Positions 33,651 to 45,439 of a stretch of DNA of 64,000 bases are shown here, piece after piece. Position numbers and translations under genes: made by a program. How positions within the stretch are numbered: position 1 is the first letter of the stretch; every line of letters begins with the position of its first letter. The notes beneath the pieces are model-generated. The model worked only from the letters and a program-made list of their open reading frames with translations, had not been told where the DNA came from and did no database searches. This DNA comes from Taeniopygia guttata (taxonomy: Eukaryota > Chordata > Aves > Passeriformes > Estrildidae): NCBI RefSeq assembly GCF_048771995.1, contig NC_133024.1:129001-193000 (forward strand). The letters are read 5' to 3'.

Positions 33651-34678
33651 CTGAGAGCAGCCATCACCCCAGTCCTCCAGCCTGGGCAAGGTTTTGCAGT
33701 GAATGGACCCAACTTCTAACCCTGAACCTAAATTTCTGTCAGCTTTTGTTGGAAAGAGACTGGAGATTAAAACCTACAACAGATTTAAAACAGTGCACAA
33801 GGAATAACCGGCCCAGACAAAACCAAACCAGCCCATCTCTGCTCCACCCCATTTCTCCCTGTTCTGGGAGAAATACTGATATAATTTGCAAATACTCCCC
33901 TTCCCTGCTGCACTATCCTTCACTGCACGTCCCTGGAGAGGATTTACTCCATTTTTTGTGCCCAGCAGCACCTCTGCAGCCCAAATCCCACTCCTCGCAG
34001 ACACAGCCTGAGCAGAGCTCAGGCAGTGTTCCCAGCAGCGGATGCAATTCCGAGTTCCCTGGATTGCTCACGGGGCACTCGCAGCAATCTCCCCTCAGCC
34101 CAGACTCTCTGTGCTCAGAGGGAAGCGCAGCCCGATGGGACACAGCTCTGGCACCACATTCCCCTTGTTCCTGCTGGCCTGGAAAGCCACAGATAAACCC
34201 AGTCCCTCCGACCTTGCACCCTGAACCCCAGGAGAGCCGGAGCTGAACCCAGATCCCGGCGCCCTGCACGGCTGCGCTGACACCAGCACAGGCTGAGCGC
34301 CGCCCAGCACCCTTCCTCATTTTCCTCCCTCTGCTCCCAAATCCTGCCAGCCCTCCCCTGCAGCTCCTGCCCCAGCCCCAGCAGAGGCTGGCACCCAGCC
34401 CTGCAGCAGCTGGCAGAGCTGGGAATGCACCGAGAGCTCGGCTCCCCGGGCTCCCAGCCCCAGACCAGTCCTTGGGTGCCCGAACAATGCCCAGCCTGCC
34501 CCCCTGGGCACAGCCAAACACCACAGCTCCATCAGCCCCAAGGAACTCTGGCATTTGCCTCTTCCCTGCTGCCCTTTCCCAGCACACAGGGGTACGGCTG
34601 GGCTGTCAGAAATGGCATTCCCGAGGCACTTAATCCCAGCAGAGAGGAAAAGGGGAACCCTGCGTCCCTCTGACTTAC

Positions 34679-34804
34679 CCCACAGCGTGGGCAGGACCAG
34701 GAGCCCTCCAGTGCACCCCCCTGGTGCTGAAGCCTCTTGGCTCTGGCTGCTTAAACACTGAAGCTTCTGGCAAAGATGGGAGGAGCTTAATGATTTCTCC
34801 TGTC
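34679..34804 (-). CDS. B gene exon candidate m
   Basis: 126 bp, acceptor CTCTCTTTCAG, donor GTAAGT, both strong. In phase 1 it reads QEKSLSSSHLCQKLQCLSSQ followed by a Gly/Leu-rich tail, leaving at phase 1. Confidence 0.6.
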
Positions 34805-35212
34805 CTGAAAGAGAGGAGGAAAAGAGCATTAAGCCCTCTGTGGAAGTCAAAAGATCCCGGCTTTCACACTTCTGCTGTGATTGCTCACCATGGGGTTTTA
34901 TCCGTGAGAGGGGACACCAATTCAAATATAAAAGCATTTTTATTCCTAACTATTTCATTAAAAGGAAGCTCATTTCTCTATTGCATTCTTAGCCTAATTT
35001 TAACAGAACCATTTTTATCCATGGCCCCACTTGTCAGTCATTCAATCCTTTACCACAGGACTTTATACAAAGGAAGGGACACCTGGTGCTGTGTCACAAG
35101 AAATCCCAAAGAGAAAAGTGTCCAAAACCTCACAGAGAAAGGTTTCAAGGCACTCCAGTGCACAGACAGCTGCTCATGCCTTGTCAGGCCACACCAGTTC
35201 TGTCACATCCAC

Positions 35213-35284
35213 CTGAGCTGTGCAGGCGAGGCAAAGGCTGCCCTTCCTCCCAGGGAACACTGTCTGAGACCACAGAGAGCCATC
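35213..35284 (-). CDS. B gene exon candidate l
   Basis: 72 bp, pyrimidine-rich acceptor CTTTTCACCCAG, donor GTGGAT. At phase 1 (from the last frame of exon k) it reads WLSVVSDSVPWEEGQPLPRL and leaves at phase 1. Confidence 0.5.
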
Positions 35285-36219
35285 CTGGGTGAAAAGAATG
35301 AAATGAAAATGTTTTCTGGCAGAAAATGAGTATCTGTAATCAGAACCTCTGGACAGATTTAGTAACACCACTTTCAGATGACAAATACAGGCCATGCCCA
35401 TCCTTCCAGGCCAGGTGAAACCAGGAAGGAGAACTACAGGAAAAGCAGGAAGACAGAGCCCCTTATTTGGATATATATAGAATGCCCCTGGTTTGGTGGT
35501 TTGCCTTTGCTCCTAAGCTTTGGCTTCACCCCTCTCCAGAGGAGCAGGGAATTCCTCCAGGGTGAGGGGGAGTCTGGTCCCACTCCAGGATGTGTCCAGT
35601 AAAGGAGGGAATTTGTTTAGAGTAAGTGAGCAGTGTTTTTGTTACACACAAAAATCAAACCAAACAAACACTGAATTGGACTACACCGAGCTGCAACACA
35701 AAGTGTTCACAGCAGGCAGAGGCCAGAGGAGCACACAGCACCCAGAAGTACCATTTCACTTGGTTCTTCTGCTCTCATGCATTTTAATTCTGCTTCGCTT
35801 CACAGCTGCTACTCTGCCAAGGCCATTTCCATTTTCAGAAGCCTGTGTCACCTGTAGCCAAGGCTTAAACATCACAGGATCTATGTGCACTTCAGTGATC
35901 TTACACTAAGTACCTCAGAAACCAAAAGAATAAATCCAAGACTTCAGCTGGGTTAAAAATACCAGAACAACAAATAAGCAAACAAAAACCCAAACCCGCC
36001 TTTCCACTAGTTTTAAAAACAGAAGTCTTTACAACCAGCATAAAATGAATGTAACATTTGGATCCAAGCAGAGGTACAATTTAAATGCCAGTATTCTGGA
36101 ACTGCTAATAACTCTGCAAGTATTTACATGGGTGGATGTGTTACTGGATGGAAAGAATATAATGCACGAAAGAGAAGATTAGCTGTGTTTAGGATGGGAA
36201 GAAGATGACTAAAAAATAC

Positions 36220-36409
36220 CTATTGTCTGGACGCTCATGCAATCATCTTCTCTTGACCTCAGGATGGCTGCCAAAAATGGAGAGCGCTGTGTGACCACCA
36301 TGTGTAGTTTGGAGAGCTTGACTACGCTCTTAGTGAGGATTCTTTCATGTATAGTAACTGGATGGCAACGTTCAGGACCTTCAGAAATGTTTCATCTCTG
36401 TAACGGTAC
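36220..36409 (-). pseudogene. B gene exon candidate k with frameshift
   Basis: 190 bp, acceptor CTCCCAAAG, donor ATAG|GTATTT. It begins in phase (YRYRDETFLKVLNVAIQLLY) but hits TAG soon after MKESSL. The remainder reads on in another frame (KSVVKLSKLHMVVTQRSPFL) and leaves at phase 1, which fits exon l. The simplest reading is a one-base loss near 36330. The same change is in B2. Confidence 0.55.
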
Positions 36410-36571
36410 CTTTGGGAGAAGGATCACAGAGAAGTCAGACTGTAACCAAACCCAAGAAAACCCACTTGAAGCTACAAGTTGGGTAAGAAATGAGAACTTG
36501 GCAAAGAAAATTAACTTGGCAAAGAAAATGAACTTGGTGAAACCAAACCAAATTCAAATGAAAGCACTTAC

Positions 36572-36630
36572 TTGAGCCCTGTCTTCACAAGGTCACACCA
36601 GTCATCTGGGTCCACTTCTTCAACCACACA
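36572..36630 (-). CDS. B gene exon candidate j
   Basis: 59 bp, acceptor CTGCACACAG, donor CTCAA|GTAAGT. Enters at phase 0 and reads CVVEEVDPDDWCDLVKTGL with two bases left, which exon k completes as Lys. Confidence 0.6.
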
Positions 36631-37337
36631 CTGTGTGCAGCAAGTAAAAACAGGTGTTGGTTTACATTTGGCACATGGAGCTTCTACAGCAATTTTTGTT
36701 CAAGGGACACACTAAGAACACGCAAGCCAAACGCTCACGTGGGATGATCTGAGGTTAACAGGGAAAAAAGCTCTTGGATACAACAATCCTAATGCCTGGC
36801 TCAAAAGAAACTTGTTGGTCTGGGAGCAGGGGCTGTATGGAATCAAAAAGCAAGCTGGGCTGTAGGTTCCAAAAACCCAGCGGCTCAATACTCTTCAAAC
36901 GCCTCAAGTGCAAAAGGATTCTCAACTTGACAAGTCACAGCGAGAGCCTGGAGCAGACTGACAGCTGCACATCCCAACAGTCCTGGGAATGCAGGTGCCA
37001 ACCTCGCCAGGCTGGAAACACCCTCAGCATGGGATGGACCCTGTGAGGTGGCCCCAGGGCCTGCAGAGTCAGCCAGGTCCTACAAGGGAGTCTCAGCAAA
37101 AGCCATGAGAGCGCAAAGGCATTCACTGCCCAGGGACCTTCAGTGTTGCGTGTCACAGGGATCTGTGTTCACTGAACTCAAACCAAGGCAACAGTATACA
37201 GAGGGAGTGACCAAGTAGTGTTCTTCAAGATCAAAGTCTGATTTCTATTCCTGATCAACCAGACTTTTGCCCCAGACTTCAGATGGCATGGCAGATGGGT
37301 CTTGGCACAAGTATCTCTATCAGCTTCTTTTAAAAAA

Positions 37338-37422
37338 GAAGGTGATAACTTAAATTTTAAAAATTAAATTAATTAATTTATAATAATTAATTAATTTTAA
37401 CTTCTTTTTTTTTTTTTTTAAT
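37338..37422. repeat. AT-rich inverted repeat and T-run in a B intron
   Basis: AATTAATTAATT-type text is followed after a few bases by its own complement, able to fold into a hairpin, then a 15-base T-run. Same in B2 near 54843-54925. It lies in the intron between exons i and j. Confidence 0.6.
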
Positions 37423-37686
37423 TCCACTGGTAACCTTTGATTTCTTTCTCCTAAATACCTCAAGCTCACACATTCAAAGGGGATTCGTACCAGAAAGTCA
37501 TCATCAAGAACACAAAACTGCCTCGTATAAAGGATTCTCAGGACTCGGAAAAAGCTATGAAAACTCCATGGAAACCAGAATCCATAAAACAGGAAATCGA
37601 GTCCAATCTGTATTTACAAAATTACAACTGCCCAATCACACATATGCATACAGTCCCTCTGTGGCAAAGCAGATAAGCAGTCTCAC

Positions 37687-37864
37687 CAATAATTCCTCTA
37701 GCCTCAGCAGCACGGACCTCTCCACTTCTTGCTTGCCTTCATCTTTACTGCTGCTGTACATGGCAACTAACCCCTTTACGCAGGCTGAGAAGAGATGTCT
37801 CCTCCAGGAATGCAGCTCCTCTGAGTTTTTGAGCACCGTGGATATGGCATCTGCCACGGCCCAG
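37687..37864 (-). CDS. B gene exon candidate i
   Basis: 178 bp, acceptor CTCTCTGCAG, donor GTGAGA. The AG left by exon h plus C gives Ser, then 59 codons (WAVADAISTVLKNSEELHSW ... VLLRLEELL) to phase 0. The phase match with h supports a real exon pair. Confidence 0.65.
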
Positions 37865-38035
37865 CTGCAGAGAGATAGTTGTTGATTTTCTTATTAACAT
37901 TTTAACTTGGTTTTGTATATCTTAAAGATGTCTTGCTGCCAAAGTGCAAAGCAACAGATTCTCGGAGGAGAGGACGCTGTTAATGCTCCCATTCCTATCA
38001 CACTGATTCCCAGGACAAACTGAGCCCTGGGGGAG

Positions 38036-38060
38036 ACACACACACACACACACACACACG
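38036..38060 (+). repeat. CA microsatellite (B1)
   Basis: (CA)n beside the exon h donor; 10 bp longer than in B2 (about 55541-55555). One of the few differences between the two B units. Confidence 0.85.
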
Positions 38061-38068
38061 CTGCCCAC

Positions 38069-38298
38069 CTCTCTTCATTGCCTGCTCTCTCCGGAGCAGC
38101 AGGAAGGCAGTCCATCAGGTTGTGCAGCCCTTTGCTTCCCGGAGGTGGCAACAGCTTGGAAAGAATTTGCAGTTTCACAGTGGCCTCAGGGTCCTGAATT
38201 GCGGCACCGAGCTCCTTCCACAGGGCTTTCCTCAGGACAGGTGTGACAGCCGAGACAGCTGTGGGGAGAGCAGAAGGCACAGGTTCCTCCACCTGCAG
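38069..38298 (-). CDS. B gene exon candidate h
   Basis: 230 bp, acceptor TTTAACAG, donor GAGAG|GTGGGC, open from phase 0 (starts LQVEEPVPSALP, contains VTPVLRKALWKELGAAIQ), leaving two bases AG. An alternative internal acceptor CTCCCCACAG would start it at 38258. A CA microsatellite, 10 bp shorter in B2, lies a few bases into the following intron. Confidence 0.6.
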
Positions 38299-38582
38299 CT
38301 GTTAAACAACACACTAAACCTAATTTTTTTCTAATCCAGCCCCAGACCACTCAATGTCTAGGAAATGATGCTACAGCAGCTGCTAATCTGTTACAGAGAA
38401 GTGCTACACAGAGGCTCACTTCTTTACCCATCCTCTACTTCCCAGGGTCTGACAAGGCCTTATCACTGCTTGACCTCGTAGGCAGAGCTACAGCCCCATT
38501 CAGCCTGTTCCTGTCAGAACAACTGACATTTGTTTACAAACCAACAAAATCGTTATCCCTACCTAAATACACCCATAATGCC

Positions 38583-38723
38583 TCAACCCATTCCCAGGAG
38601 GGCGGCAGGAGGGGCGGGCGCAGCCCTGTTCCGACGCCGCTCCACCCAGGCCCGGGAGCGCCGCGACCGCGCCTCCGCCGCCCGCCGGTACCGGCCCCGC
38701 CGGGCCGCCCTCGCGGCTGCCAT
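38583..38723 (-). CDS. Possible first coding exon or small ORF of the B gene
   Basis: In the B-specific half of the CpG island an ATG (complement of 38721-38723) opens a 46-codon arginine/alanine-rich frame (MAAARAARRGRYRR...). It is correctly placed upstream of exon h, but no clear splice donor was found, so it may be chance coding in GC-rich DNA. The B2 equivalent is 56078-56218. Confidence 0.2.
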   Translation of the reverse strand: MAAARAARRGRYRRAAEARSRRSRAWVERRRNRAAPAPPAALLGMG

Positions 38724-39555
38724 CCTTCCCCGGCGCTGCCGCGGAGCCGCCTTCACCGCTTCCCTTTTACTCACACACACCGCCCCGCTCGCCGCCGCCC
38801 CGCGCCCCTCCGGGCCCGTCTCGGTGGTAATTGGAGCCGCTCTTGCCACTTCCGCCACAACTCGGTGGTTTTTGGGCCGCTCTGGCCGCTTCCGCCCCGT
38901 CTCGGTGGTTTCTGTGGCCGCTCTTGCCGCTTCCGCCCCGTCTCGGTGGTTTTGGGGCCGCTCTGGCCCCCCCGCGCCGTCTCGGTGGTTTTCGGCCCGG
39001 CGCTGGCCGGGGAGCTGCAGTACCGCGCTCTGCCCACAAGGCGGCAGCACTTTTCAAGCGAGCCCGCCACCAGGGACTCGCAAGATGGCGGCCCGTGGGG
39101 ACCTGGACGGAGAGAGGCGTATTACGCCGATGCCCGTCGGCCCCCGCCAAAAACCCGCACGCTCGCGGTGCTGCTGACCCCACAGCCCCTGTGCACGGCA
39201 CCGGAACCGCCGCGGAAAATCCCGTCGGGGGGCGCCGGCGTTGGGGACAATTCAGGCAGTGTAGAAAAAACAGACACGGGTCCTCGAATGCCGACGTCCT
39301 CTTTTTCGCGCCATCTCGAGAAGGTCAAGCGAGTCCGCGACAAGCCACTCCCAAGATGGCGGCCGCGGGCGGCGGGCTGCAGTACCGCCCTCTGCCCACA
39401 GGGCGGCAGCACTGCCGCCCGCCACCGCCGGGGGCCGCCGCTCGCCTCGGGGCCGCGGGCGGGGCCGGCGGCAGAAAAGAACGGGCGCGATGCCCTCCGG
39501 AACCTGCCCTGCAGCAAATGCCCCAAAACATCCCGCGCGGAAAAGAACGCCAGCA
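38583..39555. promoter_or_regulatory. CpG island with ETS-type repeat and CTCF/YY1 module (B1)
   Basis: The right part from about 39010 is the A-unit module: CTCF-like sites at 39015-39050 and 39377-39411, YY1-type sites at 39082 and 39353. The left part is unrelated to A: five copies of a 40-bp repeat beginning GTCTCGGTGG (38818, 38859, 38899, 38940, 38979). Reverse-strand CGGAAGTG (38847-38854) and CGGAAGCG variants match ETS/GABPA-type sites. This is the likely start region for the minus-strand B gene. Confidence 0.72.
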
Positions 39556-40205
39556 AAAAACCCCTGCCTCTAACCCAACAGGAACCAAAAGCAAAAACCT
39601 TCTCTTTTAAACTGCATTTCAAGCTCTTTTATTTTTATATTTTTCATATTTATATTCACATTCGGATTTATAACGTATATTGATGTGTAATTGTATTTTT
39701 ATAATTTCTTACATTTATTCCTTTATTACAATTTATATTTTTATGCATTGCTTAATACATTGCTTACATATTTCTATAGATAGATTTCTATTTCTAAAAG
39801 GTTTATATTGCTTAAAATAAACCCCTGCCTCTATCCAAGTAAAAATCTTTTAAAAACCCCTTTTCTTTTAAACTGCGTTTAAATTTATCTCTATATTTCG
39901 CATTTATATTCAAATTTACGTTTAAAATGTAGATTGATGTATGGTGTTATATGAAAGTATAAAATAGAAATGAAAATAAATATTCAGAAGAGATAGAATA
40001 GAAAAATCTCTGCATACATTGAATATATATTTCTATATTTAGAATGATATCAAAATAAAAGGTATATTCATTTTTCTTCCATTAAAACCCTGCCTCTAAC
40101 CAAATAAAAAGCAAAAAAAAAGCCCCTTCTTTAAACGATACTTGAATATTTATATATTGTTTTCATCATTATAGTCACATTTGCATTTCTACTTTATAGT
40201 GACGT
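39550..40205. repeat. AT-rich 265-bp tandem repeat block, B1/A5 junction
   Basis: Same block as at A/A junctions, including the third repeat, so B units rejoin the A pattern here. The B2/A6 equivalent is about 57045-57700. Confidence 0.68.
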
Positions 40206-40219
40206 ATTTAGAAATATAT

Positions 40220-40262
<43 letters not shown>

Positions 40263-41625
40263 GTAGCAAGATAGACAAATTATTATTTATATTATATTTC
40301 ACACATACTGCTAATACTTATTTTTACTTACCTTTGAATTTTTTATATAGATCCCCAGCAACAATATTTAGAGCATCTGCAAATAAAAGACTGGGAAACA
40401 GTTATTTTACTCCATCAGAACTTGGGAAAGGCCAGATTTAGATCTCTCCAAAGGGTCAAAGCTACATAACACCAGTTAATACCATTTACTGTAGAAGCTG
40501 AACTGATTTTGGTCTACACATAAGTTTCCTGTTTCTGCCAAACTTCTGCATGAATATTAAAAGTCTGAAGAATGACCACAAGCAGATCACCTAAACCTAC
40601 AAGCTCACTGTTTCCCATTTTTAACCATGCCAGGATCTTCTCTTTTGATCACGTGAGTGGACATTTCCCTCTAAAACCTTCTGACCTAACCAAGAAGTCT
40701 CACCATTACCAAAGTTTCACACCAAAAGCAAAGCACCTCTGTCTGTATCATGCCTGCTGATGGTGCCAGCACACAGTATGGCCCAAGGTGTCTGCCCCAT
40801 GGATTTCCCCGGGGTATTCACACTTTTCCAAAGGTAGCCAGCACCTACGCTGACTCTGAAAACAATTGCCCTTGCAAGAAGGGTCCATGGCAGCTCGGGG
40901 CACTCGTGGTCAGCCACAGGGCCTTGACACACAGAACAGGATAAAGGGACTTGGAGGATTCCCACAGCTGGCCTGCACTGACAGATAGAGCAAGTCCCTT
41001 GGGATTGTGGAGTGAATTCTGCCTCCCAAGGACTGCAGGCTCACATCCACACCCAGGACTATTCAGAAGAGCTGCAGCAAGAGCAGACATCGGGCAGCTC
41101 AGGGTTTCTCTAAGCCCAGTCCTACAAGCCTGTGGGAGCCACAGGTAGCCAGGAAGTTCCTGAGGAATCCAGACCCTCAGCCAGCAGCACAAAGTCCCAG
41201 AGCTGCCAAATCAGAGAGAACTGCCTTCCACCTCTTTTCGCTCACACACTGGTGCTGAAAACTGCCAGACAGGCTAAAAGTCACTCAGGGAGATATAGAG
41301 GGTGTTACTGATAAAGAGTTCTAGGGAAGCTGGATGGCCAGCATCCATCAAACTATCTTCTGGGAATCCCAGCTGTCACATTTCACTCCACTTTTCCCTT
41401 TAACTCAGGCTTTCCCCTTCCAGAATCAATTCTTCCTCCCCACCCTCTCCCACTCCCTGTGCAGATAGCTGGCAACACGCACAAGCTGGATCCACATGTG
41501 GTCACTGAAATTTGGCTGCACAGCTGACCTTTGCTGCTGCCAAAGGGAGGGAATTCCAGGCCAGAGCACCCCTCTCTGCCTGCCCTTCACTTTTCAGAGC
41601 TAATTGGCTTTTCTATCCCTTTCAG

Positions 41626-41833
41626 CACAGCACAGCATGGCCTCGTGGAGCTTGAAAAGCAGCAGTGGTTTTTATCACCATGGTGCAACGGAGAGAAGAC
41701 TTCAGAGCATTTTCTGGGAACGCCACATACAGTTATATTACACTTGCAGAATTGTCTGGCTATTGTGTCTCCTAAGTCACACAGTGGACTACAAACAGTG
41801 CTGTTTCAGGGAAACTCTCTACAACCACTGAAA
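41626..41833 (+). CDS. Plus-strand exon candidate (A5)
   Basis: Same as the A4 version, including the Leu-to-Phe change; open across both splice sites. Confidence 0.55.
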
Positions 41834-43014
41834 GTAAGTCACTAACTCTGTTAGAGCAGGCAATGGACTCACATGTTCACAAAAACTGACTACACATGCT
41901 AAAGCCAGACGCTTTGTAGGTAAATGAGAAACACCTCTGGTTTGGGGCCCATGCCTCAGGCAGCAGGTTTTTTTTGCATGGACAGGATGATTACTACTTG
42001 CGGGGCTATATGAAACATTTACCTTTTTATCCAAGTTATGAAAGAATAGCTTTGAAAAGCACAGTAATCCAAGGCCAAAAAGACAGGCAGACAAATGGAC
42101 AGATTTCAGCCACTCGTTTGGTTTTCTTGGCGAGAGCTTTTTGCTCTTCCAAGGGCTGACCTTATGCATTTGCCAGGTCTGGATGATCCACTTGAAAAAA
42201 AAAAAAAAAAAAAAAAAAAGGCTTAAAGGAAATTTCAACAGCAGACTCTTCTGGAGGTGTCTTCTGTCAATCTCCAGCTTCCCACAGGACTTGGTGCTTG
42301 TCTGGGGCTTTTGAGGAACAGCTCATAAATTGCTGCTATTCAGCCACTGGCAGTTGAATCCTGCTTTATTTAGTTTTTGGAATCTTGTAGTGGATCCTCC
42401 CTGCTTCCTTCCTCCAGTCCCTGCTCACATTTAGTTTCAGTTTCCTGGAGCTAAGAGTGTTGACCCCTTTAAAAGCAGCAGCAGCAGCAAGAAAACCACA
42501 AAGCAAGAAAACCCTGTCCTGACCATAAATGTTGTACCCTCTGCATAGAGAGAAACTCCACCAACTTTTCAGGAAGAAGATGCAACAAACTCTTTTGCAG
42601 CATATCCTGATATGACAGCCTTGCAGCATACAGAATCCAGCCTAGCAAGGAAAAAATAATAAAAAAAAAAGTGTTGTGTTAAAAAAAATGCACAAGGAAA
42701 AGGTGCTATTTTACATGGATCACAGTAAAGCCACAACAACCTAAGGGTTAATTTCTTCATGAGAATGTTTGAAGTCTAAATTTGAAATCTGTTGTCAACT
42801 GCAGCTGGCTAAAATGGAAAGGGCTACATTTCTTTGCTTACCTTGATGCCTACTGGGATCTGCTTTAGGGCCAATTTTGCATGAAGCTCCTGGGAATTAC
42901 TCATCTGTCTTCTTGCATGAGATGAAATATATCTGTTAGAAGGTTGCAAAATGTGTTAGGATGCATTGCAGTGCTGTGCTCTTCCAGGACAGAGGCACAA
43001 AGTCTGATTCTTAC

Positions 43015-43118
43015 CGTAGCTGGGACTTTGGGGATTCCCAGAGCCATTTTCATGGCATCTAATTTTAGGTCCTTTTCAGACAGATTTGTAATGACAATTT
43101 GGTTTATAGCCCCTCCCT
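43015..43118 (-). CDS. Minus-strand exon candidate d (A5)
   Basis: Same exon as in A1; exon c follows at 42842-42932. Confidence 0.52.
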
Positions 43119-43156
43119 CTGTGCCAGGGGCAGGAAAGTCTATCAAAGCAAATGAG

Positions 43157-43948
43157 GGAATTCTTCATCCTGGAATTCTGCAGGAATTCCCAATCCCGGA
43201 AATCCGGGAATTCCCCATCCTGGAATTCCGGGAGTTCTCAACATTGGAAATCTGGGAATTCTCAATCCTGGAATTCCCCAGCCTGGAATTCCGGGAATTC
43301 CCGCTGCTCCCTTTGCCTTTGGAGCTGCCCTTCCTGGCAGAATTCCCAGATTTCCTGGCGGAATTCCCGGATTTCCTGGCGGAATCCCCGGATTTCCCGC
43401 CGGGATTCCGGAATTTCCTGTCGGAATTCCGGGTTTTTTCCGGGATCTCTCCGTGCCCCAGCAGCTCCCGGAGCCGTTTCCGCTCCGGGGGGTCCCGGTA
43501 ATTCCGGCTCCCGTAAAACTGAGCCACGGAAAGTTGGGAACGCACCGGGATTCCCGGAATTCCCGGATTTCCTGACAGAATTCCCGGATTTCCTGATGCC
43601 ATTCCTGCATTTCCAGCCAGGAGTCCCGAATTTCCCGTTGGAATTCCTGAATTTCCAACTGGAATTCCCGAATTTCTTTCTGGAATTCCTGAATTTTCCG
43701 CCAGAATTCCTGAATTTCCTGTCGGAATTCCCGGATTTCCGGCGGGGATCTGCAGCCTCCGGGCCGGCGCCGCTTTCTCCACGATTTCCTGGGAATTTTG
43801 GGAATTTTTTTGGGTATTTTCTGGAGCTGCTCGGAGCCGTTTGGGCGGGGGGGTCCGGAATTCCCAGCGGGAGCTGAAAAAAAAAAAACGGGAATGAGGG
43901 AGGGGGGAGGGGCGGGAATTCCCAAATCCCAAAATTCCCAAATCCCCA
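43157..43948. repeat. GGAATTCC minisatellite (A5)
   Basis: As in A4, including the 9-bp loss; islands at 43447-43518 and 43750-43788. Confidence 0.88.
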
Positions 43949-45217
43949 ATTTAGGGGATTTTTGGGGAATATTTGGGTTTTTTTGGGATTTAGGGGATTT
44001 GGGTGTTTGGGATTTTGGGGATTTTTGGGGGATTTTTGGATTTAGGGGATTTTTGGGGTTTGGGATTTTGGATTTAGGGGATTTTTGGAGCATTTTGGGG
44101 TTTGGGGGGATTTAGGGGATTTTGGGGTTTGGGATTTGGGGATTTTTGGAGGATTTTGGGGTTTGGGGGATTTTTGGGGGGGATATTTGGGGGGTTTTGG
44201 GGATTTGGGGGACTTCAGGGGGGATTTTTAGGGGATTTTGGGGGTTTGGGATCTGGGGGATTTTTGGGGTTTGGGATTTTGGAATTGAGGGGATTTTTGG
44301 GGAATATTTGGGGTTTTTGGGGATGTAGGGGATTTGGGGGTTTGGGATTTTGGGGATTTTTGGGGGATTTTTGGAGGATTTTGGGATTTAGGGGATTTTT
44401 GGGGTTTGGGATTTTGGATTTAGGGGATTTTTGGGGGATTTTTGGAGCATTTTGGGGTTTGGGGGGATTTAGGGGATTTTGGGGTTTGGGATTTGGGGAT
44501 TTTTGGAGGATTTTGGGGTTTGGGGGATTTTTGGGGGGGATATTTGGGGGGTTTTGGGGATTTGGGGGACTTCAGGGGGGATTTTTAGGGGATTTTGGGG
44601 GTTTGGGATCTGGGGGATTTTTGGGGTTTGGGATTTTGGAATTGAGGGGATTTTTGGGGAATATTTGGGGTTTTTGGGGATGCAGGGGATTTGGGGGTTT
44701 GGGATTTTGGGGATTTTTGGGGGATTTTTGGAGGATTTTGGGATTTAGGGGATTTTTGGGGTTTGGGATTTTGGATTTAGGGGATTTTTGGGGGATTTTT
44801 GGAGCATTTTGGGGTTTGGGGGGATTTAGGGGATTTTGGGGTTTGGGATTTGGGGATTTTTGGAGGATTTTGGGGTTTGGGGGATTTTTGAGGGGGATAT
44901 TTGGGGGGTTTTGGGGATTTGGGGGACTTCAGGGGGGATTTTTAGGGGATTTTGGGGGTTTGGGATCTGGGGGATTTTTGGGGTTTGGGATTTTGGAATT
45001 GAGGGGATTTTTGGGGAATATTTGGGGTTTTTGGGGATGTAGGGGATTTGGGGGTTTGGGATTTTGGGGATTTTTGGAGGATTTTGGGGTTTTGGGTTTT
45101 TTTGAGGTCTAGTGTTTTTTGGGGGGGTTTGGGGGGGGGGGTTTGGGAATTTGAAATTTAGGGGATTTTTGGGGGATGTTTGAGGTTTAGGGGGATTTTT
45201 GGGGGATTTGGGGTTTC
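43949..45217 (+). repeat. G-rich minisatellite, three higher-order repeats (A5)
   Basis: Anchors at 44122, 44479 and 44836; same form as A4. Confidence 0.92.
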
Positions 45218-45225
45218 AGGCTCAC

Positions 45226-45285
45226 CCGGGCGGGTCCCGGCTCCGTTTCGAGGCGGTTCCGGAGCTGCTGCGGATCCGGGAGAGG
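45226..45285 (-). CDS. Minus-strand exon candidate g (A5)
   Basis: Same exon and splice signals as in A1. Confidence 0.42.
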
Positions 45286-45439
45286 CTGAGCAGGGCCGGG
45301 ATCCCGGGAAGCCGAACCCCAAATCCCCAAATCCCCAAAATCCCAAACCCCAAATTCCCAAATCCCCAAAACCCCCCAAACTCCCAAAACACCAAATTTC
45401 CAAAAATCCCAAACCCCCAAAAAACAGATGGCAAGGTTC

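Larger units (their letters stand above)
32820..38298 (-). pseudogene. Multi-exon minus-strand gene copy (B1), probably broken; MEI1-like?
   Basis: Nine exon candidates on the minus strand, from 38298 down to 32820. The first six join in one reading phase apart from one frameshift; the last three are weaker. The protein is mostly helical (leucine-rich amphipathic stretches such as LRKALWKELGAAI and EVERSVLLRLEELL), as in HEAT/armadillo-type proteins. My best guess from memory is the meiotic protein MEI1, at low confidence. Exon 4 has a frameshift present in both B copies, so a full-length product seems impossible unless the exon is skipped. Exon 1 and the 3' end were not identified. The CpG island lies upstream at 38583-39555. 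Confidence 0.5.
29017..39696. repeat. Macrosatellite unit B1
   Basis: First B unit, 10,680 bp. Its first 190 bp or so are a diverged version of the start of an A unit (same motif order, many substitutions), after which homology to A stops. Its last 690 bp or so (from about 39010) are nearly identical to the end of every A unit. Between lie a G-depleted AT-rich stretch, a chain of minus-strand exons and a B-specific GC-rich repeat. Confidence 0.93.
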
